Below, piece by piece: positions 8,133 to 17,006 of a stretch of DNA of 64,000 nucleotides (positions are counted from its first letter, which is position 1; each line of letters starts with the position of its first letter). The position numbers and the translations under genes were made by a program. The notes beneath the pieces are model-generated. The model was not told the origin of the DNA, did no database searches, and was given only the letters and a program-made list of their open reading frames with translations. The stretch covers positions 124,001 to 188,000 of the forward strand of contig NZ_AKGG01000005.1 in the NCBI RefSeq assembly GCF_000277645.1. Reading direction: 5' to 3'. Source of the DNA: Weissella koreensis KCTC 3621. GTDB lineage: Bacteria > Bacillota > Bacilli > Lactobacillales > Lactobacillaceae.

Positions 8133-9686
8133 ATGAATTTTAAATATTTGCGATATATAATTATCGCCATTATATTAGCACTATTAACTGGTATTGCCTC
8201 GCCAATTTTGATTAATAACGCACAAACTATGAACATCGATCCAAGCTATATTTATGGGACTGTCATGGGGGTGGGGATGCTCTTTTGGGTCCTTTTAGGA
8301 ACTAGTATGGTTCGTTATATCCGCCAAGCTAATAAGAATATTGTTAATTCATGGCGTTGGGCGTTGGGCGCTTTAGTGAGCTTGGGTGTGTCGTGCTTAG
8401 TGGCGATGGCCATGTACAAAGGATCGGCGCAAACTTGGCTTGTTTTACCACTTGCTTTAGTGGGAGTATCACTTTTGCTAGGATCGTTGTTAATCTTTCA
8501 ACCTATTAATTTGGATCAAGAAAATCAAAAAGATCAAAAAAATAATCACAAAATGAATCTAATGATGACCTTAGTGGCTACTATTGGATTTGCTTTGGGA
8601 ACAATGACGTCAGGATTAATGGTCGGATTAATGATCTTGACAACGATTTTACTGATTGCTGATCCACAATGGCCAGTTATTTTGGTCCGCTATCAAAGAC
8701 AACTATTACAAGATCGTTTACGCGAAAATGGTATTACAGTTAATGATTGGACTATCTTAAACCGGTTGCCAAAGATTAAAAGTATTTTATTAGAAAAGTC
8801 CGGCGTTTTAACAGAATCAGTCGCTATTGTTTATTCGGTTAAAAGTGTTGATGATCGTTATAGTGATAATGATGTGATTGGAATTGCAGCTGGCTTATTA
8901 CAAAATTTTGCTAGTCCGTTATCAAGTGGTTTTGCACAATACACTGCTGGTAAAGGAATCGAAGCCAGTGAAGTTTCAGAACCAGAAAAAATTGCATTAA
9001 TTGGAGTTTCTGGAGTGATTCATCAAGAACTTTTTGCGGTTATTTCAGCAAGAGAAGCCTTAAAAAACTATGCTGTGAGTCCAGAAGTCTTTGCAAATTA
9101 TCAATCAATAGGTAATTCTGTTTCATATATTGTTGATGGGATTCAGGTTATCGGAATTATTAATTATGGTACACCATTAAAGCATTCACTATTAGAAATA
9201 GATCGGATGTTAGTTAAACGTGGAATTCGAACGCAAGTTATTTCTGCTGATGCATTAGGATCAGTGCATGGCTTAAAAGAATTATTCAAAAGTGCTAGTT
9301 ATGTCAAAGCTGGTTTAAGCCCTAAAGATAAGCATGATATGCAAATTGCGGCTTTAAAAGATGAAAATTCAATGTTTATTACTAATCAACAAATTCCCAA
9401 TGGGTTACCAAAAAGAATTTTGATGGAAGTTGGAGATAGTCTTCCAATTGCAGATGCGCAATTGAAAGACCTAGAGCAATTGGGACCACTTTTCCGTTCT
9501 ACTGATCAATTGGATCATATTAATAAGAATCATTTACGTTGGATGAATATTATTATATTGGTCCTAATTTTAATAGGATTATTATTAGGATTAGCTTTAG
9601 GTAACTGGATTATTTTGGCACCACTAATTGCAGCTGTTATTCGCTTGGTGGCAATGTTTACTCTAATGTATCAAATGAGAAACTAA
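8133..9686 (+). CDS. degenerate P-type-ATPase-like membrane protein
   Basis: A 517-residue protein. I chose the ATG at 8133 because GGGAG lies 8 bases upstream; an in-frame ATG at 8106 has no such site. The N-terminal half has about six hydrophobic segments. The soluble part (about 195-470) follows the P-domain plan, but where DKTGTLT is expected there is EKSGVLT near residue 221. The phosphorylatable aspartate is therefore glutamate, and the TGD and GDGxND motifs have decayed to unrecognisable forms (MEVGDSLPIADAQL). Two TM segments close the protein. It is probably catalytically dead and a distant paralogue of the gene before the tRNA pair. Intact reading over 500 codons argues against a pseudogene. 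Function unknown. Confidence 0.8.
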   Translation: MNFKYLRYIIIAIILALLTGIASPILINNAQTMNIDPSYIYGTVMGVGMLFWVLLGTSMVRYIRQANKNIVNSWRWALGALVSLGVSCLVAMAMYKGSAQTWLVLPLALVGVSLLLGSLLIFQPINLDQENQKDQKNNHKMNLMMTLVATIGFALGTMTSGLMVGLMILTTILLIADPQWPVILVRYQRQLLQDRLRENGITVNDWTILNRLPKIKSILLEKSGVLTESVAIVYSVKSVDDRYSDNDVIGIAAGLLQNFASPLSSGFAQYTAGKGIEASEVSEPEKIALIGVSGVIHQELFAVISAREALKNYAVSPEVFANYQSIGNSVSYIVDGIQVIGIINYGTPLKHSLLEIDRMLVKRGIRTQVISADALGSVHGLKELFKSASYVKAGLSPKDKHDMQIAALKDENSMFITNQQIPNGLPKRILMEVGDSLPIADAQLKDLEQLGPLFRSTDQLDHINKNHLRWMNIIILVLILIGLLLGLALGNWIILAPLIAAVIRLVAMFTLMYQMRN

Positions 9687-9701
9687 TTTAAATAAGAAGA
9701 T

Positions 9702-9739
9702 ATAAAGTTGGTCTGATTAAAGATCAACTTTATTTTTTT
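9702..9739 (+). terminator. terminator upstream of rny
   Basis: ATAAAGTTG pairs with CAACTTTAT around a 14-base loop, then seven T. Confidence 0.8.
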
Positions 9740-9873
9740 ATATCGTTTAATAATTATTACAATTCATTGACACACATTAATAAAACAGATAAAATTAAAA
9801 GGTGTTAAAAAGCGCAAATTTAATAATTTATAAATAAGTTGAAACCATTTAACTTACTAGACAGGAGTCAATG

Positions 9874-11436
9874 ATGAACATCACTATGATCATCCTGACA
9901 GCGCTTGTCGCAATCGTAATTGGGTATGCTTTTGGACATGTTTTCACTCGAACTAAGATTGAAAACAGTTTGAAGCAAACCCGACAAACTGCAGAAGATA
10001 TCACGAATCAAGCACAAGTTGAAGCAAAGGCCTTAAAACAAAGTGCCATTGTTGAAGCACGTGATGAAAGCCAACAATACCAAGCTAAAATCGAGGGAGA
10101 ATTACAGGAACGACGTCAAGCCGTTTTGGCCCAAGAGGAACGTTTGGTAAGTCGTGAATCTGTCTTAGATCGGAAAGATGCTTCTCTTCAAAAAAGAGAA
10201 GAATCAATTTCTGAGAAAGAGAATAAACTTGATCAACAACGCCAAAGTGTGAAGGATAAGCAAAATTATGCGGAACAATTGGTGGAAGATCGTGAAGCAA
10301 AGCTAGTAGAAGTGGCCGAAATGGATCGCACGGATGCTAAAGGTTTGATTTTAACAGAAACAAAGGAAGCTTTGGTTTCTGAACGAGCTAAGTTGATTAA
10401 GGAAAGTGAACAGGAAGCCGTAATTGAAGCTGATAAAAAGGCTAAAAGTTTGGTTGTTCAAGCTATTCAACGTTCAGCGGCTGATATGGTTGCTGAATCA
10501 ACAGTCTCAGTTGTTGCACTTCCAAATGATGATATGAAAGGTCGTATCATTGGACGAGAAGGCCGTAATATTAGAGCAATTGAAACCCTAACTGGAATTG
10601 ATTTGATTATTGATGATACTCCAGAAGCGGTTGTGTTGAGTGGTTATGATCCTGTTCGTCGTGAAATTGCTAAGAGAGCTTTGGAAGCTTTGATTTCTGA
10701 TGGTCGGATTCATCCGGCTCGGATTGAAGAGATGGTTGAAAAGGCTCGAAAAGAAATGGACGAACATATTCGGGAAGTTGGAGAACAAACGGTCTTTGAC
10801 CTAGGTCTTCATAATATTCATCCTGATCTAATTAAAATAATTGGACGAATGAATTACCGAACAAGTTACGGACAAAATGTCTTAGTACATTCGATTGAAG
10901 TTGCAAAACTAACTGGCTTGTTGGCAGCTGAGTTAGGTGAAGATATTACGCTTGCTAAGCGCGCAGGATTATTACACGATATTGGTAAGGCGATTGATCA
11001 TGAGGTGGATGGATCACACGTGGAGTTAGGGGTTGAATTAACAACTAAGTATCACGAACGTCCGACTGTTGTGAATGCAATTGCATCACATCATGGGGAT
11101 GTTGAACCGGAGTCAATTATTGCAGTCTTAGTAGCTGCATCAGATTCGATTTCGGCGGCACGTCCAGGTGCTCGTTCCGAGTCATTAGAAAATTACGTTC
11201 AACGTTTGCAACAACTTGAAGGAATTGCAAATGGATTTAATGGGGTTCAAAAGACCTTTGCAATCCAAGCTGGACGTGAGATTCGAGTGATGGTGGAACC
11301 AGCAGCAATTTCAGACGTGGAAGCGACTGTCCTTGCGCGTGACATTAAGAACCAAATTGAGCATGATCTTGATTATCCGGGACACATTAAGGTTACGGTT
11401 ATTCGAGAATCTCGTGCGATTGAATATGCCAAGTAA
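9874..11436 (+). CDS. rny: ribonuclease Y
   Basis: RNase Y is the membrane-anchored endoribonuclease that starts bulk mRNA decay in Firmicutes. The 520 residues show an N-terminal TM segment (1-22), a long charged coiled coil (about 30-185), a KH domain with [15 protein letters not shown] near 222, and an HD domain with [10 protein letters not shown] near 365. Length matches the family. I prefer the second of two adjacent ATGs (9874), which puts AGGAG six bases upstream. The gene stands alone between two terminators. Confidence 0.97.
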   Translation: MNITMIILTALVAIVIGYAFGHVFTRTKIENSLKQTRQTAEDITNQAQVEAKALKQSAIVEARDESQQYQAKIEGELQERRQAVLAQEERLVSRESVLDRKDASLQKREESISEKENKLDQQRQSVKDKQNYAEQLVEDREAKLVEVAEMDRTDAKGLILTETKEALVSERAKLIKESEQEAVIEADKKAKSLVVQAIQRSAADMVAESTVSVVALPNDDMKGRIIGREGRNIRAIETLTGIDLIIDDTPEAVVLSGYDPVRREIAKRALEALISDGRIHPARIEEMVEKARKEMDEHIREVGEQTVFDLGLHNIHPDLIKIIGRMNYRTSYGQNVLVHSIEVAKLTGLLAAELGEDITLAKRAGLLHDIGKAIDHEVDGSHVELGVELTTKYHERPTVVNAIASHHGDVEPESIIAVLVAASDSISAARPGARSESLENYVQRLQQLEGIANGFNGVQKTFAIQAGREIRVMVEPAAISDVEATVLARDIKNQIEHDLDYPGHIKVTVIRESRAIEYAK

Positions 11437-11442
11437 AAAAAT

Positions 11443-11570
11443 GAGAGAGTGAGACAAACTCGTTCAATGTTTTGATTTAACGTTGTTTTCACTTTAGCCT
11501 TAAAAGGGTTGAAGTGAAAAGTTGAATAATTAACTTTGAACTTTGTCCACTCTCTTTTATTTATGATAAA
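11443..11570 (+). terminator. long near-palindromic terminator after rny
   Basis: About 115 bases form one imperfect hairpin. Left-arm blocks GAGAGTG, GACAAA, GTTCAA and TTTTCACTT are matched in reverse order by AAGTGAAAA, TTGAAC, TTTGTC and CACTCTC, and CTCTTTTATTTAT follows. It is far longer than needed for termination. The rest of the gap up to 11738 holds the PBP promoter region, where GTAAAATCAATTT occurs twice (11623 and 11671). Confidence 0.7.
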
Positions 11571-11738
11571 TATAGTATATAATCGTGCAACATATAAATG
11601 TTGATTGGATAAATTAACCATAGTAAAATCAATTTAAATTTTGTCGTAGAGATTAATAATAATTTTTATGGTAAAATCAATTTGTTATTAATTAAATACT
11701 TGATTGTGTATTAATTAGGTAAAGGAAGAGGTTGGACT

Positions 11739-13772
11739 GTGGATGATGATTTGAATAGCAAAAAGCAGAGTATTGGCGCCAAAATGAAAAACAAAAAAAG
11801 TTGGCTGATAGGTATTAGCATTGCATTAATAGTACTGATCGCAGGATCAGGAGCATTCTATTATTATAATCAGACCCAATCCAGCCAAGCTAGACAGTTC
11901 GCACGTGAATATACTAAAAATTTTGCGCAGAAAAAGTATAGCCAGTTATTGAAAAATACTGATAAAAATAGTTTGAAAGCATATGGTCTAACAGATAAAG
12001 ATCCGTCAGCCAAAATAGAAAAAAGTTTTGATTATTTAGGTATTGAAAATATTAAAGTCAGTGATGTTAAGACAAATTATAAGGGTGGAAATCGTTTCCA
12101 AATGACTTATAATGCTGATTTGAAGACGCCAGCTGGAATGATTAAGAATAAGCGTTATGTTGTCAATTTTAAAATTAATAAAAAGCAAGCTACTGTGATT
12201 TATAATAGTAATTTGATTTTGCCAGGTTTGGCGAAAGATGATCATCTAAATATTGCCAAAGATGGTGGGCAACGTGGCCAAATTTTGGATCGAAATGGTA
12301 AAGTTTTGGCGGGTACTAAAATTACCAAAGAATTAAAAATTGTACCACAATACTTTTTGAATAAAGATGGTTCAATTAATCAAGATCAAGTTGACGAAGT
12401 TGCTAAGAAATACAATGCCACTTCAGATGAAATTACTAAAGGTATTAATGCTTATAGTAATCATCCAGATTGGGCCTATACAGTTAAAAGCCTTGGTGAC
12501 GATGATTATCAAAAAGATGACGATGGTGATGGTGCATCAGTTCAATCAAGTTATGAACGAGAGTATCCTTTGGGCGCTGCAGCTAGTCTCTTGATTGGAT
12601 ACACAAGCACGGCTACGTCCGATGATGTTGCAAAGGATGCTACTTTAAGTGGCAATGATATTGTAGGACGTGCTGGTTTAGAAAAAGCTTATGACAAACA
12701 ATTGCGCGGAAAAGAAACTATTAAATATCAAATTTTGAATCAAAAAGGTGAAGCAAAAAAGACTTTACTTTATCAAAAGTTTGAAAAAGGGCAAGATATT
12801 AAGTTAACAATTGATTCAGATGTTCAAAAGGCAACTTATGATGGATTTAATGATGTACCTGGTTCAGCAGTGATTCAGGCACCGAAAACTGGAGATTTAC
12901 TAGCAGTTGTTTCAACTCCGTCATATGATCCAACAACTTTAACTTCTAATAATAATGCTGATTATCCATTTATGGCCCGTTTTGCCAAGGGTTACGCACC
13001 AGCATCAACCTTTAAACAGGTGTCGGCAGCCATTGGACTAAGCAAGGGAACTTTGAATCCTGATGAAGTTATTAAAATTGAGGGGACTAAGTGGACGCCA
13101 TATAATGTTACCCGGGTGAATAGTGATACTGAGGTTAACTTGAAAACTGCTTTGCAACATTCTGATAATGTTTATTTTGCACAACAAATGTTGAAGGTTG
13201 GTCGAGATACATTCCAATCAGAATTGACGGATAAATTCACTTTTGGTCGAGATTATAAGTTACCAATTACGATGAAGGCAGCTTCCTTTAGTAATACTGG
13301 TAAGTTAGAAGATAATAAACAATTAGCCGATAGTGCTTATGGTCAGGCGCAAATGTCAGTTAATCCAATTGAGATGGTCACCATGTTTAATTTCTTAGAT
13401 AATGATGGTAACATCGTAATGCCAAAATTAATTAAGGATGATAAAAAGCCGGTCGTAATTAAAGATGCAGTTAAATCTGATGATGTAAAAACAATTCTTG
13501 ATGACGAAGTCGGAATTGTTTCTGATGAAGATGGTTATGCTCATAATCTTTATAATGAAGGTTATAATTTAGCTGCCAAAACTGGAACTGCAGAAACAGG
13601 TAATAATAACCAAAACGCATTAGTTTCAATTCATGACCTGCAAAATAATAAATTTACGGGAATATTTGTAGTTGAAAATTCAGTGGTAAATGGTGAAAAT
13701 AAGAACCCACAAGCAGATGATGTTGCTAAGAATGCGGTAGATTATTTAGAAAATACCTTTGTTAATCAGTAA
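11739..13772 (+). CDS. class B penicillin-binding protein with MecA-like N-terminal domain
   Basis: A 677-residue D,D-transpeptidase that crosslinks peptidoglycan outside the membrane. A single TM anchor lies at about 20-45. An NTF2-like MecA_N region (about 50-165) follows, then a dimerisation domain (about 170-340) and a transpeptidase domain. The active-site serine is in STFK (Ser423), with SDN near 475 and KTGT near 614, all intact. The architecture is that of B. subtilis PBP3 and enterococcal PBP5, a group often of low beta-lactam affinity; that property is family knowledge and not visible here. The start is GTG, seven bases after AGAGG. Monocistronic, with a terminator downstream. Confidence 0.93.
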   Translation: MDDDLNSKKQSIGAKMKNKKSWLIGISIALIVLIAGSGAFYYYNQTQSSQARQFAREYTKNFAQKKYSQLLKNTDKNSLKAYGLTDKDPSAKIEKSFDYLGIENIKVSDVKTNYKGGNRFQMTYNADLKTPAGMIKNKRYVVNFKINKKQATVIYNSNLILPGLAKDDHLNIAKDGGQRGQILDRNGKVLAGTKITKELKIVPQYFLNKDGSINQDQVDEVAKKYNATSDEITKGINAYSNHPDWAYTVKSLGDDDYQKDDDGDGASVQSSYEREYPLGAAASLLIGYTSTATSDDVAKDATLSGNDIVGRAGLEKAYDKQLRGKETIKYQILNQKGEAKKTLLYQKFEKGQDIKLTIDSDVQKATYDGFNDVPGSAVIQAPKTGDLLAVVSTPSYDPTTLTSNNNADYPFMARFAKGYAPASTFKQVSAAIGLSKGTLNPDEVIKIEGTKWTPYNVTRVNSDTEVNLKTALQHSDNVYFAQQMLKVGRDTFQSELTDKFTFGRDYKLPITMKAASFSNTGKLEDNKQLADSAYGQAQMSVNPIEMVTMFNFLDNDGNIVMPKLIKDDKKPVVIKDAVKSDDVKTILDDEVGIVSDEDGYAHNLYNEGYNLAAKTGTAETGNNNQNALVSIHDLQNNKFTGIFVVENSVVNGENKNPQADDVAKNAVDYLENTFVNQ

Positions 13773-13780
13773 TATTAAAA

Positions 13781-13817
13781 CAACGCGGACAATTTAATTA
13801 GTTCGGGTTGTTTTTTT
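13781..13817 (+). terminator. terminator after the PBP gene
   Basis: CAACGCGGAC pairs imperfectly with GTTCGGGTTG, followed by seven T. The T tract overlaps the -35 region of the tmRNA promoter. Confidence 0.7.
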
Positions 13818-13837
13818 GTGTTTAAATCGGCTATAAT
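13808..13837 (+). promoter_or_regulatory. tmRNA promoter
   Basis: TTGTTT (13808-13813) and TATAAT (13832-13837) are 18 bases apart. The mature 5' end lies 11 bases past the -10. Confidence 0.65.
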
Positions 13838-13847
13838 GAAGTAGTAC

Positions 13848-14205
13848 GGGGTCGTTCCGGAATCGACTGGTGCTGTTTGAGCTAATGCTGCGTTTAGGGG
13901 TTGTGGCCCTATAATCCACTCAGACGAATTAACTGCAAAAAATTCAAACAACTTGGCTTTCGCTGCTTAAAAACCAGTGAACCAAACTAACACGATTGGT
14001 GGCCATCCAGTTTAGTTAGTCATAATAATTATGGCCTGCGCATAACGCTCCCATCTGAAGCTGTTATGAAGAGGATAATCAGATTAGCCTAAAGGATCGC
14101 CGGGTTAATTGGCGTGCCAAGGGCGAATTTTAAATTAATTAACTATGAACGTAGATGTATTAGTATCAAGGTATTAGGACAGGGGTTCAACTCCCCTCGG
14201 CTCCA
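13848..14205 (+). ncRNA. ssrA: transfer-messenger RNA (tmRNA)
   Basis: A one-piece tmRNA of 358 bases that rescues stalled ribosomes. The ends form a tRNA-like acceptor stem (GGGGTCG / CGGCTCC) with a GGGG-TTCAACT-CCCC T arm, and the CCA is not encoded. The tag frame starts at GCA (13935) and ends at TAA (13968-13970), encoding AKNSNNLAFAA with the hydrophobic C-terminus recognised by ClpXP. The pseudoknot-rich region follows the tag. Confidence 0.97.
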
Positions 14206-14219
14206 TAATATAAAAAGGT

Positions 14220-14268
14220 AAACCTCATTGTATCAACATATTCGTTGGTGTGGTGGGGTTTGTTTTTG
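14220..14268 (+). terminator. terminator after tmRNA
   Basis: AAACCTCA pairs with TGGGGTTT across a 26-base loop that contains further pairing, followed by TGTTTTTG. Confidence 0.75.
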
Positions 14269-14391
14269 TTATTTATCCTAAATTAATCTAATATAGATAA
14301 GTTTATATTTTTAAAAGGTTCATTATAATAAGTATTAACAGGTTTATGGTCTTATCTCTAAATTTAATTTTTTGAAATGAGGATTTGAAAT

Positions 14392-14823
14392 ATGTCAGTT
14401 AAAATTGGTAGTGATGAGCATATAACAGGAATATTTAGATTGATTACAGAATTAGAACAGAATGAATTTAATTTTAATCAATTTAAAAATGAAATAAAAA
14501 AACAATATAATAATGATAATTATTGTTGTCTGATTTATGAATTTGAAAATAAGGTAGTAGGTATGATCAATCTTAGATTGGAATATCAATTACATCATGG
14601 AAATAAAATAGCAGAAATATTGGAATTTATCATATCAGATAAATATAGAAATATGGGATTTGGTACAGAGTTATTCAATGAAGCTTGTGAATATGCTCTA
14701 AATAACAATTGTGTTGAAATAGAAGTGGCTAGTAATGTAGTAAGAGTTAAAGCTCACCAATTTTATGAAAATAAGGGAATGAGTAGAACTCACTTTAGGT
14801 TTAATAAAAAAATATCTTTATAA
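14392..14823 (+). CDS. GNAT-family N-acetyltransferase, A+T-rich
   Basis: A 143-residue protein with the GNAT acetyl-CoA fold. Strands around VVGMINLRL lead to the motif A region (SDKYRNMGFGTELFNEA, about 83-99), and a typical C-terminal FYENKGM segment sits near 125-131. The plan resembles PhnO-like aminoalkyl acetyltransferases, but the substrate is unknown. The gene is clearly more A+T-rich than its neighbours, with long AAT/ATA/AAA runs, and sits just after tmRNA, a common integration region. That makes recent acquisition plausible. It is flanked by terminators, so it is its own unit. Confidence 0.88.
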   Translation: MSVKIGSDEHITGIFRLITELEQNEFNFNQFKNEIKKQYNNDNYCCLIYEFENKVVGMINLRLEYQLHHGNKIAEILEFIISDKYRNMGFGTELFNEACEYALNNNCVEIEVASNVVRVKAHQFYENKGMSRTHFRFNKKISL

Positions 14824-14830
14824 AATAATA

Positions 14831-14863
14831 AAAAACGTCCTATATTTTTAGGACGTTTTTTTT
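14831..14863 (+). terminator. terminator after the A+T-rich GNAT gene
   Basis: AAAAACGTCCTA pairs with TAGGACGTTTTT, followed by further T. Confidence 0.9.
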
Positions 14864-15202
14864 ATTTAATTACTTATTCTTGAATTGCTTGATCGTAATT
14901 TTTAAATGTCATACTGAAAAATTATGTATTCCTTCTTTATTATTCAATGTAGTCTAAGAAGGTTAAACATCAGAAATTAAAACTGTCATTTTTTAAATAT
15001 AGAAAAGGTCGATGATATTCTTTTAGTATAATTTGGATGACTTACTTTAATTTATAAAAATATCTTTGTTTGAGTATATAATTTTATAAGATATAGTTCA
15101 GTTTTATTAAAGATCATATGTTATATTTTATCTATTAATAAATACCTGTTTAATCAATTATCTACTATGGAATAATTAAAAAACACGACAGGAGCTGCAT
15201 AT
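14864..15202. other. gene-free A+T-rich stretch
   Basis: About 340 bases with no credible ORF and no structured element that I can see. It presumably holds the promoter of the Nudix gene. The low GC continues from the acetyltransferase, so it may belong to the same acquired block. Confidence 0.5.
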
Positions 15203-15823
15203 ATGGTGAATTTCGATGAATTGAAGCGAGTCAGACGCATTTTAACAATTGCTCGAACTGGGTTAGCTTATACAAAAGACACATTTGATCGGGAACGATT
15301 GCGTGAAATTGAGAAAATTTCTATCAGTCTTTTAGCACAAATAAGTCATTATACAATTGATGAAATTAAACAACAGATCATTCTAGAACCGGGATATATT
15401 ACGCCAAAGATTGATGTGCGTGTCTTTATTCAAAACGATCAACAAAAAGTTTTATTAGTTCAAGACATCAAGACTAAGCAGTGGTCCTTGCCAGGAGGCT
15501 TTGCTGAGGTTGGTATGTCACCCATTGAAAATGCGCAACGTGAAGTACTAGAAGAAACGGGGGTTAATGCTGAAATTATTAATTTAAAAGGTGTTTTTGA
15601 TACTGATCAGTCCAAATTAGGTAAACAATTGACACAATATTATAAATTAATTTTTGAAGGTAAAATTATTGATGAGGGGACTTTTAAATCTAATTATGAA
15701 ACATCTGATGTTTGTTATTTTTCCTTGGATCAATTACCTGAATTGTCTCTACCAAGAACTACTGCAGAACAAATATTTAAAATTAGTGAAATGATTAAGA
15801 GAAATCGTGTTTATATTGAATAA
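15203..15823 (+). CDS. Nudix hydrolase with N-terminal helical domain
   Basis: A 206-residue protein of the Nudix family, which hydrolyses nucleoside diphosphates linked to another moiety. Residues 1-62 form the helical Hydrolase_N-type domain found in ADP-ribose/NDP-sugar type enzymes of lactobacilli. The Nudix box starts at GGFAEVG (about 99) and continues through the REVLEETGV signature, with the metal-binding glutamates present. AGGAG is eight bases before the ATG. Substrate is not predictable; ADP-ribose or a related sugar nucleotide is a reasonable guess. Confidence 0.92.
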   Translation: MVNFDELKRVRRILTIARTGLAYTKDTFDRERLREIEKISISLLAQISHYTIDEIKQQIILEPGYITPKIDVRVFIQNDQQKVLLVQDIKTKQWSLPGGFAEVGMSPIENAQREVLEETGVNAEIINLKGVFDTDQSKLGKQLTQYYKLIFEGKIIDEGTFKSNYETSDVCYFSLDQLPELSLPRTTAEQIFKISEMIKRNRVYIE

Positions 15824-15938
15824 TTAAAATTTTATTATTTTAGGAAATAGCTGGATTAAAATAATTCTAAAAATAAATATAAAGTAAGAACTACGTTAAT
15901 ATGTCTTCTTTGAAATTATTTGGATGGAGAAAGATAAA

Positions 15939-16487
15939 ATGGCAATGATTTATTTAAGAAAAGCCACTTTAGCTGATTTAGATCAAATTGATTATCTAAT
16001 TAAAGATGCTAAAAAATTACTGGCTGCGGATGGAATCCCTCAATGGCAAGGGGATTATCCACAAAAAACGGATATATTGGCTGACTTAGAACAAGGAATG
16101 ACCTATTTATTGATTGTTGACCAACAAATTTTGGGAACAGCCACGCTTATGACGATACCGGAACCTAATTATCAAAATATTTATCACGGTGGTTGGCGAA
16201 CATCTGACCAACATTATGCTACAATTCATCGGATTGCTATTAAAAGTGACCAAACTGGACAACATCTAAGTGATTTCATATTTAGTAATTTACTTAGTGA
16301 GGCAATACAATTAGGATTTAAAGAAATTAGAATTGATACGCATCGTCAGAATTTAAGAATGCAACATGTTCTAGAAAAAATAGGTTTTGAATATAGAGGT
16401 ATTGTATATATGGATTCGAATCCTGCGGATAGAAGAAATGCATATCAATTATTTTTAGATAAAAAAATTGATTATTTAAGTAAATAA
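15939..16487 (+). CDS. GNAT-family N-acetyltransferase
   Basis: A 182-residue acetyltransferase. The ATG at 15939 is chosen because GGAG lies nine bases upstream; the upstream in-frame ATG at 15924 would place that site inside the gene. The N-terminus YLRKATLADLDQI, the strand YATIHRIAI and the RQNLRMQHVLEKIGFEYRG block (about 137-155) fit the GNAT fold of putative amino-group acetyltransferases with an aromatic N-terminal half (GIPQWQGDYP). Substrate unknown. It lies before the SMR exporter but is separated from it by a leader with its own terminator. Confidence 0.88.
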   Translation: MAMIYLRKATLADLDQIDYLIKDAKKLLAADGIPQWQGDYPQKTDILADLEQGMTYLLIVDQQILGTATLMTIPEPNYQNIYHGGWRTSDQHYATIHRIAIKSDQTGQHLSDFIFSNLLSEAIQLGFKEIRIDTHRQNLRMQHVLEKIGFEYRGIVYMDSNPADRRNAYQLFLDKKIDYLSK

Positions 16488-16521
16488 ATGGATATTAATA
16501 TGTTATTATATTATTAATTAA

Positions 16522-16592
16522 TCGACACCACCGGGTGTTTAGGGACTGAGTAAACTCATTAGGTCATAGAAGAGTTTACCGGCCCTTTTTTT
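16522..16592 (+). promoter_or_regulatory. candidate guanidine riboswitch with terminator
   Basis: Hairpin ACACC-ACCG-GGTGT (16525-16538) is followed by a terminator hairpin, GTAAACTC (16550-16557) with GAGTTTAC (16572-16579), extended by GGG/CCC and a run of seven T. The first loop contains CCGG, and CCGG recurs in the 3' flank of the terminator (near 16579-16582). Those can pair and would prevent the terminator from closing. Together with the guanidinium-exporter gene this suggests a guanidine-type ON riboswitch, perhaps class IV. The class is my inference. Confidence 0.55.
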
Positions 16593-16616
16593 GTAATTTT
16601 AAAGGAGGATGTAAAT

Positions 16617-16937
16617 ATGACGTGGGTATATTTAATTTTAGGCGGATTATTTGAAGTGGTATGGGCGACCACAATGAAATTAAGCCAAGGCTTTTCAAAC
16701 TTGGGGTATAGTTTACTGACTATAATGGGGATGATTTTTAGTTTTGGTTTTCTAGCTCTTGCAGTGAAGCATCTTCCTCTCAGTATTGGATATCCTGTTT
16801 GGACTGGAATTGGGGCAGTTGGATCAATTTTGGTAGGATTATTTTTATTTAAAGATCAGATTAATCCGTTAACCTGGTTTTTTATCGCATTACTGATTAT
16901 TGGAATAATTGGAATTAAAGTCACAAGTGGGCATTAA
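16617..16937 (+). CDS. gdx: SMR-family guanidinium exporter (Gdx/SugE type)
   Basis: A 106-residue, four-TM small multidrug resistance protein that works as an antiparallel dimer and exchanges protons for substrate. The central glutamate of GGLFEVVWATTMK (Glu13) and the Gdx-type motif LPLSIGYPVWTGIGAVG (about 57-73) place it in the guanidinium exporter subtype rather than the EmrE polyaromatic-cation type. AGGAGG lies upstream of the ATG. A riboswitch-like leader with an attenuator controls it, which supports guanidinium as the natural substrate. A MarR-type gene follows 70 bases downstream. Confidence 0.9.
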   Translation: MTWVYLILGGLFEVVWATTMKLSQGFSNLGYSLLTIMGMIFSFGFLALAVKHLPLSIGYPVWTGIGAVGSILVGLFLFKDQINPLTWFFIALLIIGIIGIKVTSGH

Positions 16938-17006
16938 TGTTTTTGGTTGTATTTGCAACTAAAATCAAGTAAAATTAAATTAAGCATGAGTAGGAGGTGG
17001 TTACAT

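Noticed and set aside
6393..9686. A single P-type ATPase gene split by insertion of tRNAs
   Set aside because: Each protein has its own N-terminal and C-terminal TM segments and its own P domain, so they are two paralogue-like genes and not two halves of one gene.
11623..11683. Direct repeat GTAAAATCAATTT in the PBP upstream region
   Set aside because: Two 13-base copies 48 bases apart in very A+T-rich DNA, both resembling -10 elements; could be tandem promoters or chance.
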